The notes under the pieces are model-generated. The model was not told the origin of the DNA and made no database searches. It saw nothing but the letters and a program-made list of their open reading frames with translations. The position numbers and the translations under genes were made by a program. A stretch of DNA of 64,000 nucleotides from Nitrospira sp. (GTDB taxonomy: Bacteria > Nitrospirota > Nitrospiria > Nitrospirales > UBA8639): the NCBI GenBank assembly GCA_024760505.1, contig CP058931.1, forward strand, positions 248,001-312,000, in the 5' to 3' direction. Shown here in pieces: positions 7,385-16,291 of the stretch. The stretch's first letter is position 1. Each line of letters begins with the position of its first letter.

Positions 7385-7705
7385 ATGAGCAATACGTTCG
7401 AACGCATCACAAGTCTTGTGACGGCTGGATCTGTTCGAATCTCCGAACACGGGTACGACGAGCTAATGGCGGATGATATCTTTTCCCGTGATATTATCAA
7501 AGGTATTGACGACGGAAAGTTGGTCGAAGATTATCCGGATTATCCCAAAGGACCCTGTATATTGGTGCTCCAGAGAGACAGAAATGGCAATCCGATACAC
7601 GTCGTGTGGGGCATTCCCAAAGGACACTCGGAACCAGCTGTTATTGTGACTGCCTATAGGCCTGACCCCAAACAATGGCAGGACGGATTCATGAGGAGGC
7701 GCTGA
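7385..7705 (+). CDS. DUF4258 domain protein (toxin-like)
   Basis: A 106-residue DUF4258 protein. The N-terminal helix is followed by VRISEHGYDELMADDIFSRD, the conserved S.HA..R/D-type motif, then GKLVEDYPDYPKGPCILVL and a C-terminal VVWGIPKGHSEPAVIVTAYRPDP, whose HVVW...VTAYRPD ending is typical. DUF4258 proteins are often paired with a small partner and are considered RelE-like toxin candidates. The ATG at 7385 is chosen over an upstream extension because the family starts here. Its TGA overlaps the ATG of the next gene by one base. Confidence 0.8.
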   Translation: MSNTFERITSLVTAGSVRISEHGYDELMADDIFSRDIIKGIDDGKLVEDYPDYPKGPCILVLQRDRNGNPIHVVWGIPKGHSEPAVIVTAYRPDPKQWQDGFMRRR

Positions 7706-7920
7706 TGAAGAAACAACAGCGGACGAAGCTGATTCACGAAGGACGATATCTTGCCGAAGTCGAGGTCGAACTTCTGGTGACTGACGATGAATGGTCTCCT
7801 TCACTGTCGGTTCAAGATGCCTACAAGCTTGATGACGTGCGTGAGGCCTTGAAAAATGGAGACACCACGACGGCAGCGCGGTACGGTCGCGTCTTCTCTC
7901 TGACCCCAATCAGCGTCTAA
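7705..7920 (+). CDS. Small partner protein of DUF4258 (antitoxin-like)
   Basis: A 71-residue protein: a basic start (MKKQQRTKLIHEGRYLAEVEVEL), an acidic DDEWSPSLSVQDAYKLDDVREAL middle, and RYGRVFSLTPI at the end. This pattern is common for the second gene after DUF4258, but no named domain is recognised. The ATG at 7705 overlaps the DUF4258 stop (TGATG), with AGGAGG at 7693-7698, which argues for this start rather than one 30 bases upstream. The pair probably forms one module; an antitoxin role is inferred only from position and size. Confidence 0.65.
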   Translation: MKKQQRTKLIHEGRYLAEVEVELLVTDDEWSPSLSVQDAYKLDDVREALKNGDTTTAARYGRVFSLTPISV

Positions 7921-7940
7921 CTTCGCGCTTATCAACTATA

Positions 7941-7990
7941 CCTGGGCACAGATCCTTCGCCCCTGGCCTAGGATGACGGCCTGGTGATGG
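7941..7990. repeat. Intact copy of the IS110 target repeat
   Basis: CCTGGGCACAGATCCTTCGC, then CCCTGGCCTAGGATGACG and CCTGGTGATGG. It matches the two halves flanking the IS110 element (4651-4680 and 5856-5885) when these are joined. It is unoccupied and lies in the short gap before ackA. This looks like a small palindromic dispersed repeat (CCTTCGCC..GGC..AGGATGACG). Confidence 0.65.
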
Positions 7991-8066
7991 TTCTCTCTTC
8001 TCACATTTTCCCAATCGTGCGAGGGGATTTCGCGCTCATTATCGGAAATAATTCTTCAGCCCATCT

Positions 8067-9326
8067 ATGCGCATTCTTATCTTGAACAGTGGTAGTTCCT
8101 CTCTGAAGTTCCGGCTGGTTGATTACCCCACATCCTCGTCCGAGGCCGACGCCAATCCGACCACGTTACTGCAGGGGATCGTGACAGGTATCGGGAAAGA
8201 GGCCTCCCTAAAAGTCAGTGCTCCCGAGCGCACCCCGTTTACTTCCACCCGGCAAAATATCCTGAACCATGGGCAGGCGGTGGGTTGGGTATGGGAAAGC
8301 CTCCAAGGCCTGATGACACCAGACGGAGAAACCTTAAGAGGACCCGGGATCACCATTGATGCAGTAGGCGTCCGGGTCGTTCATGGGGGCCATCGGTTTA
8401 CAAAATCCGTCCTGATCGATGAGACCGTCTTGGGCCAAATTGAGGAATTGAGCCCCTTGGCTCCGCTCCATAATCCACCCTGCCTGGAAGGCATCTATCA
8501 GATTCGTGCTCTACTGGGTCCACAGATACCCATCGTGGCGGTATTCGATACCAGCTTTCATCGCACGCTTCCCGACCATGCCCGCACCTATGCCATTCCC
8601 CGGGAATGGACGACACAGCATGGCATTGAGCGCTTTGGCTTCCATGGAATTGCCCATGCGTCTCTGGCCCACAGCTATGCCCGCTATTCCGGTCGATCGT
8701 TGGAGGGAACCCGTCTCATCACGTTTCAATTGGGGCAAGGCTGCTCGGTTTCGGCCATTAAGAACGGAGCCGTGGTTGACACGTCAATGGGATTCACACC
8801 GTTAGAAGGCCTGGTGATGGGCACACGATGTGGAGATATGGATCCGGCCATTATTGGATACGTCGCCGAACATGGACAACTTTCGATAGAAGAGATCGAC
8901 CATCTGTTAAATACGCAATCCGGCCTGTTGGGCTTGTCCGGCCAGACCTCCGATATGCGTCAACTCTTGAAGGCCGTCCACGAACGACAGGATCCTCACG
9001 CGACTCTGGCCATTGAGGTGTTCTGTCATCGGGCCCGAAAATATTTGGGAGCCTATCTGGCCACCTTGGGTGGAACCGATGCGGTCGTCTTTGGGGGCGG
9101 TATTGGTGAACAGGCTCCTGACATCCGCTCTCGAATCTGCAAGGGAATGGACTGGTGCGGTCTCTCACTGGACTGCCCTCGAAATTTCGAGGCCTCTGAT
9201 GTGCAGGCAGGAGAGGCCATTCCCATTCATAGCAAGGATTCCGCTATTAAATTGCTGGTGATTGGAACCGACGAAGAGTCGTGGGTTGCGCGTGAAACAT
9301 ATCAATGCCTGAGAAATGCCCGATGA
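8067..9326 (+). CDS. ackA: Acetate kinase
   Basis: The 419-residue protein matches acetate kinase over its length (family about 400). Motifs in order: NSGSSSLKFRL near the start, VVHGGH, FDTSFH, the RFGFHGIAHASL segment, the phosphate-binding G-QGCSV, DTSMGFTPLEGLVMGTRCGDMDP, and the C-terminal FGGGIGE. It interconverts acetyl phosphate plus ADP with acetate plus ATP in the cytoplasm. No phosphotransacetylase gene is adjacent, so it appears monocistronic here. The start at 8067 fits the family exactly, though the Shine-Dalgarno is weak. Confidence 0.95.
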   Translation: MRILILNSGSSSLKFRLVDYPTSSSEADANPTTLLQGIVTGIGKEASLKVSAPERTPFTSTRQNILNHGQAVGWVWESLQGLMTPDGETLRGPGITIDAVGVRVVHGGHRFTKSVLIDETVLGQIEELSPLAPLHNPPCLEGIYQIRALLGPQIPIVAVFDTSFHRTLPDHARTYAIPREWTTQHGIERFGFHGIAHASLAHSYARYSGRSLEGTRLITFQLGQGCSVSAIKNGAVVDTSMGFTPLEGLVMGTRCGDMDPAIIGYVAEHGQLSIEEIDHLLNTQSGLLGLSGQTSDMRQLLKAVHERQDPHATLAIEVFCHRARKYLGAYLATLGGTDAVVFGGGIGEQAPDIRSRICKGMDWCGLSLDCPRNFEASDVQAGEAIPIHSKDSAIKLLVIGTDEESWVARETYQCLRNAR

Positions 9327-9422
9327 ACACAAGCGAAATCGTATTGGCCAGACGAAAATGCCCTGTAGGAGCTGACAAAATCATTCTCATTTAGTTGATT
9401 ATCAACAAGGCAAAATCCATTC

Positions 9423-9431
9423 TGTGGATAA
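9423..9431 (-). promoter_or_regulatory. DnaA box (perfect consensus)
   Basis: TGTGGATAA, the reverse complement of the strong DnaA box TTATCCACA, in the AT-rich gap after ackA. It faces the second perfect box about 230 bp away. Confidence 0.45.
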
Positions 9432-9661
9432 AGTATTTTTAGATGATCATGATAAGAGTTTGAAGACACTCCCGAGGATCAACAAAATCAAAAATGTCAA
9501 GATATAATCTGCCATCTACCTTTACGACTACGCCAAAAATTTATCACCCCTATATGTTGTACCCAAAAATAATTTTCATACAATGCCCAAAATATGTGCA
9601 TTCCGCTCATTTCGCTATCAATCCTTTAGAAAAAGACCTGTCCTTGCCATTAACCACCAAG

Positions 9662-9670
9662 TTATCCACA
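9662..9670 (+). promoter_or_regulatory. DnaA box (perfect consensus) within a palindrome
   Basis: TTATCCACA matches the strong DnaA box. It overlaps the 17 bp palindrome TCCACAAAATTTGTGGA (9665-9681), which could instead be the site of another regulator of the gene at 9821. Confidence 0.45.
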
Positions 9671-9820
9671 AAATTTGTGGACGGCATTTTTCTCTCCTGG
9701 TCTGTAATTTGCCAATTAAAATAATGGGACATTTTTTTATGCCTCAGATCCTTATCCCGGCATGATATGGTCTCTATAACAATCGCCGCTTCCTGATTTA
9801 AATAGATTTTTCAATCACCT

Positions 9821-10573
9821 ATGGCCCGGACACTTCAACAGGTTTCTTTACCGCCGACTTCCCTCGACATTCGGATCGTGACCTATAACATTCACCGGTG
9901 TTGCGGGATGGATCGTCGAATCATGCCCAGACGGATTGCGGAAGTTCTGTCAGACCTGCATCCGGATGTCATTGCTCTACAGGAAGTCCTGGGGCTTGGC
10001 CCCAAGGGTCGGGGACAGGATGAACTGCTTGGTGCCTTGATGGGTATGGGATGGGTAATGGCATCTGCCAGGCTGCGTCACGGATATCCTTTTGGGAATA
10101 TGATTTTGAGCCGATTCCCGATTGTCAATGATGCGCAACATGACCTGACCTGGAGAACCCGGCGCGGCCGATGTTGTCAACGCGCCGATCTCCGGCTGGG
10201 CAATCAGACCTTACATGTTTACAACGTGCATATGGGGACCGGTTTGCGGGAACGCAAGTATCAAGCAGAGCGCCTGGCTATGATACTGGACCAGCATCGA
10301 GGAGCCGGTCCGAAAATCATTCTCGGGGATTTCAACGAGTGGGGGCGTGGTGTGACCACTGATATCCTGACCCCACGATTTCAGAGCCTGGACATTCGCC
10401 CATTTGTCAAACGACGCCGGACCTATCCGGGATTTTTGCCCCTCTTGCATCTCGACCATATTTTTTACGAGGGCCGGATTGACGTAAACCATGTGCATCT
10501 TCCGAAATCTCGTGCTGCACTGATCGCCTCAGATCACCTTCCCCTCGTCGCCGATCTTCGCATACGCTTTTAA
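9821..10573 (+). CDS. Endonuclease/exonuclease/phosphatase family protein
   Basis: A 250-residue EEP-fold protein. Motifs in order: RIVTYNIHRC (Asn for metal), DVIALQEV (metal-binding Glu), NVHMGTGLRERKYQ, ILGDFNEW (catalytic Asp-Asn), and the C-terminal LIASDHLPLVADL (Asp-His). This fits a metal-dependent phosphodiesterase or phosphatase such as those acting on nucleic acids or lipid head groups; the substrate cannot be deduced. There is no signal peptide and no partner gene. It lies alone between two long gaps. Confidence 0.85.
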   Translation: MARTLQQVSLPPTSLDIRIVTYNIHRCCGMDRRIMPRRIAEVLSDLHPDVIALQEVLGLGPKGRGQDELLGALMGMGWVMASARLRHGYPFGNMILSRFPIVNDAQHDLTWRTRRGRCCQRADLRLGNQTLHVYNVHMGTGLRERKYQAERLAMILDQHRGAGPKIILGDFNEWGRGVTTDILTPRFQSLDIRPFVKRRRTYPGFLPLLHLDHIFYEGRIDVNHVHLPKSRAALIASDHLPLVADLRIRF

Positions 10574-11244
10574 CGTGCAATCTTCCTTGAGAGTACCGCC
10601 CAATCCGTTCAGATTGTCGTTCGGAGGTCCTCATTCCGAATTCTCTTGGACCTCGCCCCTCTTTCTTTTTACCAGATAGACCCTTCAGGGTCTGTTGAAA
10701 AAAGCCGCCAGCGGCGTTCTCGCCATTTTCCCGTGCTCACGTACTAAGCGTACGCTCCGCGCGAAAAAACGGCTGCGGCCTTGCTGGACGGACTTTTTTG
10801 AACCGACCCGGAGCCTTTGATGGGTAATCTAATCCTGGGCAAATTTGTCCTTGAAAAGCTTAATTATTCAACACTCCCCTTCACACAAATTTCCATCGGT
10901 TTCCGTTTCGGGAAACACCTGCCTCAATTCCTTATAAAACTCTTCTGGAATAGATCACATTACTATCGATGCTGTTGAAACAACACAGTCAATTCGAAGA
11001 TAAGAAAAATTGTCGGGTTTTTGGATCAATTTGTCTTTTACTCCAGAATCAAGGACTTCATTTGTCTGAAATCGAAGGAAGCAGGAGATTTCTAAGACAA
11101 AAGAATGTCATGAGATTTCAGGAAAATTCCCATTTGAATCAATTCATGCTGTGGCATGTCCCACGAGTGCATAACGTCGTATGTCATTGGCACGCCTTAT
11201 GCTTTTTGTATACCACCTAGTAGGGAAATCGGAAGCATAGGATT
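10574..11244. other. Gene-poor gap with one palindromic repeat
   Basis: About 670 bp without a convincing gene. It contains the 120 bp inverted repeat at 10689-10808; the rest (10,809-11,244) is AT-rich and shows nothing recognisable. Confidence 0.5.
10689..10808. repeat. 120 bp imperfect palindromic repeat
   Basis: The outer arms GGTCTGTTGAAAAAAG and CTTTTTTGAACCGACC are near-perfect inverted repeats, with CCGCCAGC/GCTGGACGG inside them and a GTACTAAGCGTAC palindrome at the centre. This arrangement is typical of short dispersed palindromic repeats (REP or MITE-like). Only one copy lies in this window. Confidence 0.6.
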
Positions 11245-11523
11245 TTGAACGACCGGATTGATGTGAAAATGACCATGACCAAATCCATTCACATGCTTTC
11301 CATGCAGCGGGCAATTAACGCCGCAACAAAAATGCTCGACGGATTCTCCAATTCGACTCATTGTTTTCCGGAACGCCAGGAGAACGATTCGTCCTGTCGA
11401 ATGACTCTCGTCGATCATGCCATTCAAGGCACCAACGTCTGTGTCGAGATCAATTCTGAGGAGATTATTCACGCCACTCCTCATCCCGTATCAGTCACGC
11501 CCCCTGCCGACATTCAGCAATAG
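11245..11523 (+). CDS. Small hypothetical protein
   Basis: A possible 92-residue protein starting at TTG 11245 or, more simply, ATG 11269. The start MTMTKSIHMLSMQRAINAAT, followed by DHAIQGTNVCVEINSEEI, gives a weak resemblance to the N-terminal helix of flagellar rod-type proteins, but no family can be claimed. There is no clear Shine-Dalgarno and no operon partner. Confidence 0.3.
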   Translation: MNDRIDVKMTMTKSIHMLSMQRAINAATKMLDGFSNSTHCFPERQENDSSCRMTLVDHAIQGTNVCVEINSEEIIHATPHPVSVTPPADIQQ

Positions 11524-11873
11524 GGAAGGCCGGACCGGAAAATCTGGTGCCTCTACAGCAATTCGGTAAAGCTCACCATTCATATTGACTGAACACCCCC
11601 TTGCAACTGCCCATAGATTCACCAGGTATTTCTTTTCTCAATCATTTGCTAGGCCTAATATTATTTACAGATGAAAGGCATATCCCTGCGTTTTCAAGAT
11701 CTTCCTTTTCCTGACGTTCAGAAGAATGACATCATGTTTTTATATCCACGTATTCTGAGACAGACTATAGAGTTCGCTCGATTTCCTTCATCATTCATGA
11801 TCCCCGATTTAATTTTCAAATGGATGAAGTTTCAAAACATGGTTTGGCTTTACCATTCTTTTTCAATTCGGAA
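11524..11873. other. Gap without recognisable features
   Basis: 350 bp of low-GC sequence downstream of the unknown gene pair. The short open frame at 11671-11943 runs antisense into the end of the neighbouring gene and is not convincing. No repeat or RNA was seen. Confidence 0.4.
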
Positions 11874-13436
11874 TCACCACCGTAAGGCCAAATCAGGATT
11901 GGGGCATTTCGGTAATGGCTTACAAATGAACGCCAATATATAAATGTTCTTGTCGGGAACGTCGGGCGGGGGCGATGCCGGTGTTGCAGGACGTGGCGCC
12001 GGCTTCCGCACCGGCGTCGTCGGCAACCGGGTATAGGCGGACGCCTTCAGGGTCACCATGGACCGGGAGTAAGCCGGGCGAGCGACCATTGGAGTCATGA
12101 CCGCTGGTTGTAACAAGACATTCCCTCTGGTTGGCTGAGTTGGCACCCTGATGGCCGTTGACTTAAACGAGGCCATCGCCTGGGGCCGCATTTTCATGAT
12201 TAAGGGTTGCACAGGTTGGGCTTTGATTTGTTGTGGTGGTATCGGTGGCCTTTTCATCAATTGGGGTTGCACGGCTTGCAGGACAGCAGGGTTTATCCTT
12301 TTTATCGAATTTTGATCGTTCACCGCATAGTTAAAACGCAAATCTACAGACATTTTCGGGTTGGAAGAGGTTGATTGGGTTTGTTTTGCCTCGACGACCA
12401 CCTTCCGGGCAAAGACGATTGCCGTGACATAGGCCGGACAATCTCCGGAAGGCGGGTTGCCACCGTCAGAAAAAACCTTGGTCGAATCTGACAACCGCCA
12501 GAACCGTGACCGGAATATTTCAGAATCAAACCAGGACCGCTTGATGGCCGCAGAACTGAATTCCAAGGTCACAGATTTCATCGTGGACACTTTTCCATCA
12601 GCCGAGAATCGCTCGCGGAGTTCTGCCGGCGCTTCATTCACCAAGGTTTTGATTTCCGCCTCGCTCAGAGAGAAAGGATTCCACGATCCTTCTTCCAACG
12701 CATTCGACGGGGTAAAGCTGCTTGGGAAAACCGTGAAATTATCCTGCGCAGTGGTCTCACTATCGAGATCCTGATTGAAAGATCCCTTCCACTCCTCCCA
12801 GGTTATTGTGGGAGATTTGGCTCCAAGATTCTGGTACTGACTTCTGGCAATAGTGACTTCATTCTTGTAACCCTCCAGGATCCACTGATTATCCAGATCC
12901 TTCAGTTTTGCGCGAAACGCAGGCTCATCGACCTCCCGCCAGTGCTTTTTCTCGGATTCGTTCTCCGCGGCCTCACCCGTACTTCTCGCCTCCATGAATT
13001 CCTGCTCAGCCATAATATAGGCATCCTTATACTGGTTATAGACCCTGACCTTCGGGCTGTCCTGTAGAAGGCCTCCCTCACCCGGGACTTTCAGAAAGGC
13101 CAACGCCTCCTGATAGGCCAGTTCTTCCTCCGGTGTACGCGTCGAAGATGCAAGCCTGGCTTCTCTCAGCACATATTCCAACTCATTCCACAAAAAGCGA
13201 GCATCAGTGGGTAACCAGGCCTCATCATGAGGAATCAGATTCACGAGCGTTGAAAACGCGGCCAGATTGGCCTTGCTCTTGAGAAGATCACTCCCGGTTT
13301 CCTGTGAAAAGAAATCCAGATCCTCTTTTGTATAGGCCAACGGTGTCACAGGAAAACTCAGAAACGTTCCTTCCTTTTCAAAGACCTTTTTGGCCTTGGA
13401 CATCAAGGCCAATTGCACGATGGAGTCGATAGCCAT
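11874..13436 (-). CDS. Conserved protein of unknown family, paralogue 1
   Basis: A 520-residue protein of no recognised family, clearly paralogous to the gene upstream at 13532-15109. Shared landmarks: an N-terminal DLDFF/DFDFL segment, a helical middle with YNQ and WI..GYKN, then P-S-x-P-x-x-A-x-x-x-W-x-x-F-S, a R-S/P-WF...FW/LWR block, SDGGNPPSGDCPAYVTAIVF, and a closing LAFICKPLPKCPNPD. Between the last two, this copy has about 110 residues rich in Pro, Gln and Met (RPPIPPQQIKAQPVQPL) that the other lacks. No signal peptide or membrane helix is evident. GAGGTAATAC precedes the ATG. It is probably co-transcribed with its paralogue (95 bp gap). Confidence 0.7.
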   Translation of the reverse strand: MAIDSIVQLALMSKAKKVFEKEGTFLSFPVTPLAYTKEDLDFFSQETGSDLLKSKANLAAFSTLVNLIPHDEAWLPTDARFLWNELEYVLREARLASSTRTPEEELAYQEALAFLKVPGEGGLLQDSPKVRVYNQYKDAYIMAEQEFMEARSTGEAAENESEKKHWREVDEPAFRAKLKDLDNQWILEGYKNEVTIARSQYQNLGAKSPTITWEEWKGSFNQDLDSETTAQDNFTVFPSSFTPSNALEEGSWNPFSLSEAEIKTLVNEAPAELRERFSADGKVSTMKSVTLEFSSAAIKRSWFDSEIFRSRFWRLSDSTKVFSDGGNPPSGDCPAYVTAIVFARKVVVEAKQTQSTSSNPKMSVDLRFNYAVNDQNSIKRINPAVLQAVQPQLMKRPPIPPQQIKAQPVQPLIMKMRPQAMASFKSTAIRVPTQPTRGNVLLQPAVMTPMVARPAYSRSMVTLKASAYTRLPTTPVRKPAPRPATPASPPPDVPDKNIYILAFICKPLPKCPNPDLALRW

Positions 13437-13531
13437 GTATTACCTCATCAAGTAGTTATGTTGGTCGAATTCCCCCATTCCCCTGGTAGCCCCGCCTCAA
13501 ATTTGACAGTGAGGCGGGGCTCCTTCGAGCG

Positions 13532-15109
13532 TTAAATCCAATCAGTGATTTCGCTTAACGGATCAGGGCTCTTTGGGAACACATGGCATTTGAATCCAAT
13601 AATTTGATGACCCGGCACTCTCATTTCTTGTTTTTCCGAATCGTAGTGGAATTTTGAGGAACGTTCTCCACTGGCAGAACTACGGCCATGCGAGCCACCG
13701 AAATGAAATGGCCCAAAATGCACGGCACCACCACCACTCGCCGAGGATCGCTCCCAACTTTGTGCGGCCTCTGAAAAACCACTGCTATTCCGAAAGCCAA
13801 TCACGAGATCTTTAATGAAAATGATGGCCGTGGGATAGGCTGGGCAGAGTCCTGTTGCAGGTTTGCCGCCGTCACTGACAATTTGCTTTGATGATTCGGG
13901 ATTATTTTGGTCAAAGCGCCACAACTTACTATTGATAAAACTTGTTTTAAACCAAGGCCGCACAATTTGGCATTGGGTAATCGAAAAATTCATATAAAAT
14001 TGGTTGCTGTCAAACGTGATTTTAGATTCCGATTGTCCACTGGCATGGCTGGCAGACCCGCCACCGCCGAAAATGCCTAACCATCCCCCTCCGGCACTTG
14101 TCCTGGACCGTTTCATTTGGTAACTGGAATTGGAGGAATTATTATAATCCGAAGATTGAAAACTAAAGTTGGTCCATCCTGCCGCCTGCATGGGGTTGCT
14201 GGGCACGAGCGAGGTATAGAAAAAATCGCTGCCGGAGGACATCCCGGTGATTCTGGCCTTCTCCAAATCATCCTGATATTGGGCTTTCAGCAGTGCCATA
14301 TCCCGTCTCATAACCTGGTCAATAAACGCGTTAATTCCTTCGTAATCATTTTTGTACCCATTACTGACCCAATCTCCCATAGCCGCCTTGACCCTATTGC
14401 GCAGAATGTTGGCGTTCATTCCCCAATAATGAACCGCTTTGACATTGTCGGCGGTCAGGGCATCGATGCGGGCACTGTTGTATGCCAATGCCGCCGCTTC
14501 ATATTCCGTCATCTTCTGGTTATACAATTTCACTAAGGCACTAGGCTCTGAAACCTCGATCTCTTCATCAGTCAGAAGATCCTTTTTTATCCTTGTCGTG
14601 GAAAGCAGCCCTCTGAATTTTTCAATTTTTCCTTTGGTTTTTTCATCCAATTTGGTTTCCATGATTTGACTCATGCGTAAAATATACTCGAAGCGCTCTG
14701 AAAGCGATCCTTCATTGTTCATGATACTCATAGCCGCGAATTGATTATTCGTGGTTGCAGCCAGGTCGGGAACAAAATCAACGAGCCGCGCAAAACTTTC
14801 TGCATTCATATACTGTTTGCTGGCATCTTGTGCACGCAATCCTTCTAATACTGCCGGTGTCAGTTCTGGTGAATTCGATTCCCCTCCCTCACCTTCGAGC
14901 ACCATGTCCTTCAGGGCTTTCTTTTTCACCACACCCGTTAACCCTTGTGTTAAAAAATCAAAATCATCAGGTTCAACAGCCAATCCGGGTGTGCACCAGC
15001 TAAAAAAATTGTCTTCCGATTTTGGGACGGTATCATCCCCATTGGTCAGCACATTGTAGATTTTCCCCATAATCGAATTAAGCATAACGCTCGGTTCAAC
15101 CTGTGGCAT
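13532..15109 (-). CDS. Conserved protein of unknown family, paralogue 2
   Basis: A 525-residue protein paralogous to 11874-13436. Landmarks: EPDDFDFLTQGL, ESFARLVDFVPD, a long helical stretch, WVSNGYKNDYEG, VPSNPMQAAGWTNFSF, a Ser/Gly-rich loop (GGGWLGIFGGGGSASHASG), VRPWFKTSFINSKLWRFD, SDGGKPATGLCPAYPTAIIF, a second Gly/Ser/His-rich loop (HFGPFHFGGSHGRSS), VPGHQIIGFKCHVFPKSPDP and the terminal EITDWI. The glycine-rich loops suggest an exposed or assembly-prone region. The AAGGAGGAGT Shine-Dalgarno is strong. It is the first gene of the pair. No function is proposed. Confidence 0.75.
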   Translation of the reverse strand: MPQVEPSVMLNSIMGKIYNVLTNGDDTVPKSEDNFFSWCTPGLAVEPDDFDFLTQGLTGVVKKKALKDMVLEGEGGESNSPELTPAVLEGLRAQDASKQYMNAESFARLVDFVPDLAATTNNQFAAMSIMNNEGSLSERFEYILRMSQIMETKLDEKTKGKIEKFRGLLSTTRIKKDLLTDEEIEVSEPSALVKLYNQKMTEYEAAALAYNSARIDALTADNVKAVHYWGMNANILRNRVKAAMGDWVSNGYKNDYEGINAFIDQVMRRDMALLKAQYQDDLEKARITGMSSGSDFFYTSLVPSNPMQAAGWTNFSFQSSDYNNSSNSSYQMKRSRTSAGGGWLGIFGGGGSASHASGQSESKITFDSNQFYMNFSITQCQIVRPWFKTSFINSKLWRFDQNNPESSKQIVSDGGKPATGLCPAYPTAIIFIKDLVIGFRNSSGFSEAAQSWERSSASGGGAVHFGPFHFGGSHGRSSASGERSSKFHYDSEKQEMRVPGHQIIGFKCHVFPKSPDPLSEITDWI

Positions 15110-16291
15110 GACGACTCCTCCTTACAGTAAGACGTACCCTTTACAGGATACGTGGAAATTAAATAATTGGGCCCATATGTTTTATTGACCTGAGCAAGAC
15201 TTATTCCCAATTTGCATGTGGTATGCTGACAAGTGTTGTGCAGATCTATCACCTTTGTAATTCCACTCTTTTCAACCTTTTCTTCAGAGCTCATCTGACG
15301 CAGGCGTTCCTTTTATAACGTTCACGGTGTATCCGATTGTTCGAAACGTTTATCTGTTTAGATAACCGGAACTCTCTCTGCTCGTTGAAAATCTGGATTG
15401 GAGTCAAGATTAAACATCCGATTCCTGTCACTCACGAAACCAAACGAAGAATAATGAAAGGAATGATTCACCAGTAAAACGTGGGAGACTTCGAAGATCA
15501 GGACAATCTGAAAACAGGTGGGACATTCTGAAAAAGCACTTCCAAAACGTGATTCGTAGACAGGCTAATGAGCTCTGAAGGCTTATGCCCACTGACTTGG
15601 GCTGTAACGACCTAAGAGAATGACGCCAGGAGAGAGAGGCATATGCCAATCGGATACCTTGGTTAACCATATCTCCATCGGACGGAACTCTATAGGTTAA
15701 AGAAAATAAGAAACGGTGAGATTACCCGTTGAGTCTCGATAATGGGGCAATTGACCAGCTGACTCCAATTGAAGCGTTGGGGATTTCGAATAGTCACAAG
15801 GATTGTTCTCTCTATGGTGTATGAAGAGGAACAACGATCCATTCCAGAAAAATGAATGATCAGGTGAAGACATAGATATTGAGACGCTGAAGACCATCCC
15901 ATCGTCTACCCTTTTTGATATGCGGAAAAGCGATATCCCATCCTGCCGGGATTCCCCTAAGTCTGTAAGGGGAATCAAAACAAAATTCGACAATGATCGA
16001 TGTCGGATTCAACATGTCGGACATGAGGCCGCTGAGGATTGATTCCCAAATGCAGAATGTCGGAAAGAACAGCAATGTAGCTGATTTCCCGCGAAAAAAA
16101 TGGGGCCAAAAGAGGCGATTGGCCATTTTCATTCAACCCCGTTATGGACTCAATACAAATGGATAAGGGGAAGATTGAAAATTTTCCATAAATTGGTTGA
16201 CCTCATCATCCTATTTTGTTAAACAATCAGTGTTTCATGCCGCTTTATTCTCCCGCTACATTTCCCCATTCATAGTTCGGAGGGTATCACC
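15110..16291. other. Long gap without a convincing gene
   Basis: 1.18 kb between the unknown paralogues and the Tat peptidase gene. Short minus-strand frames (15428-15670, 15690-15902, 15860-16132) have biased, repetitive-looking compositions, no ribosome sites and no family resemblance, so they are not called. No tRNA, repeat copy or terminator was seen. It probably contains the promoters of the flanking divergent genes. Confidence 0.45.

Larger units (their letters stand above)
9327..9820. other. AT-rich intergenic region with DnaA boxes
   Basis: A 494 bp, visibly AT-rich gap between ackA and the downstream nuclease-like gene, with no believable gene. It contains two perfect DnaA-box consensus 9-mers in opposite orientation (9423-9431 and 9662-9670) and a TCCACAAAATTTGTGGA palindrome at 9665-9681. 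Confidence 0.6.

Noticed and set aside
9327..9820. Chromosomal origin of replication
   Set aside because: Only two exact DnaA boxes and no dnaA, dnaN or gidA nearby. Kept as a DnaA-box finding, not as an origin call.
14117..14536. A 139-codon plus-strand frame inside the unknown paralogue 2
   Set aside because: Antisense to the better-supported gene with strong ribosome site and paralogue conservation.
15428..16132. Three short minus-strand frames in the gap before the Tat peptidase gene
   Set aside because: No ribosome sites, no conserved pattern, overlapping each other.
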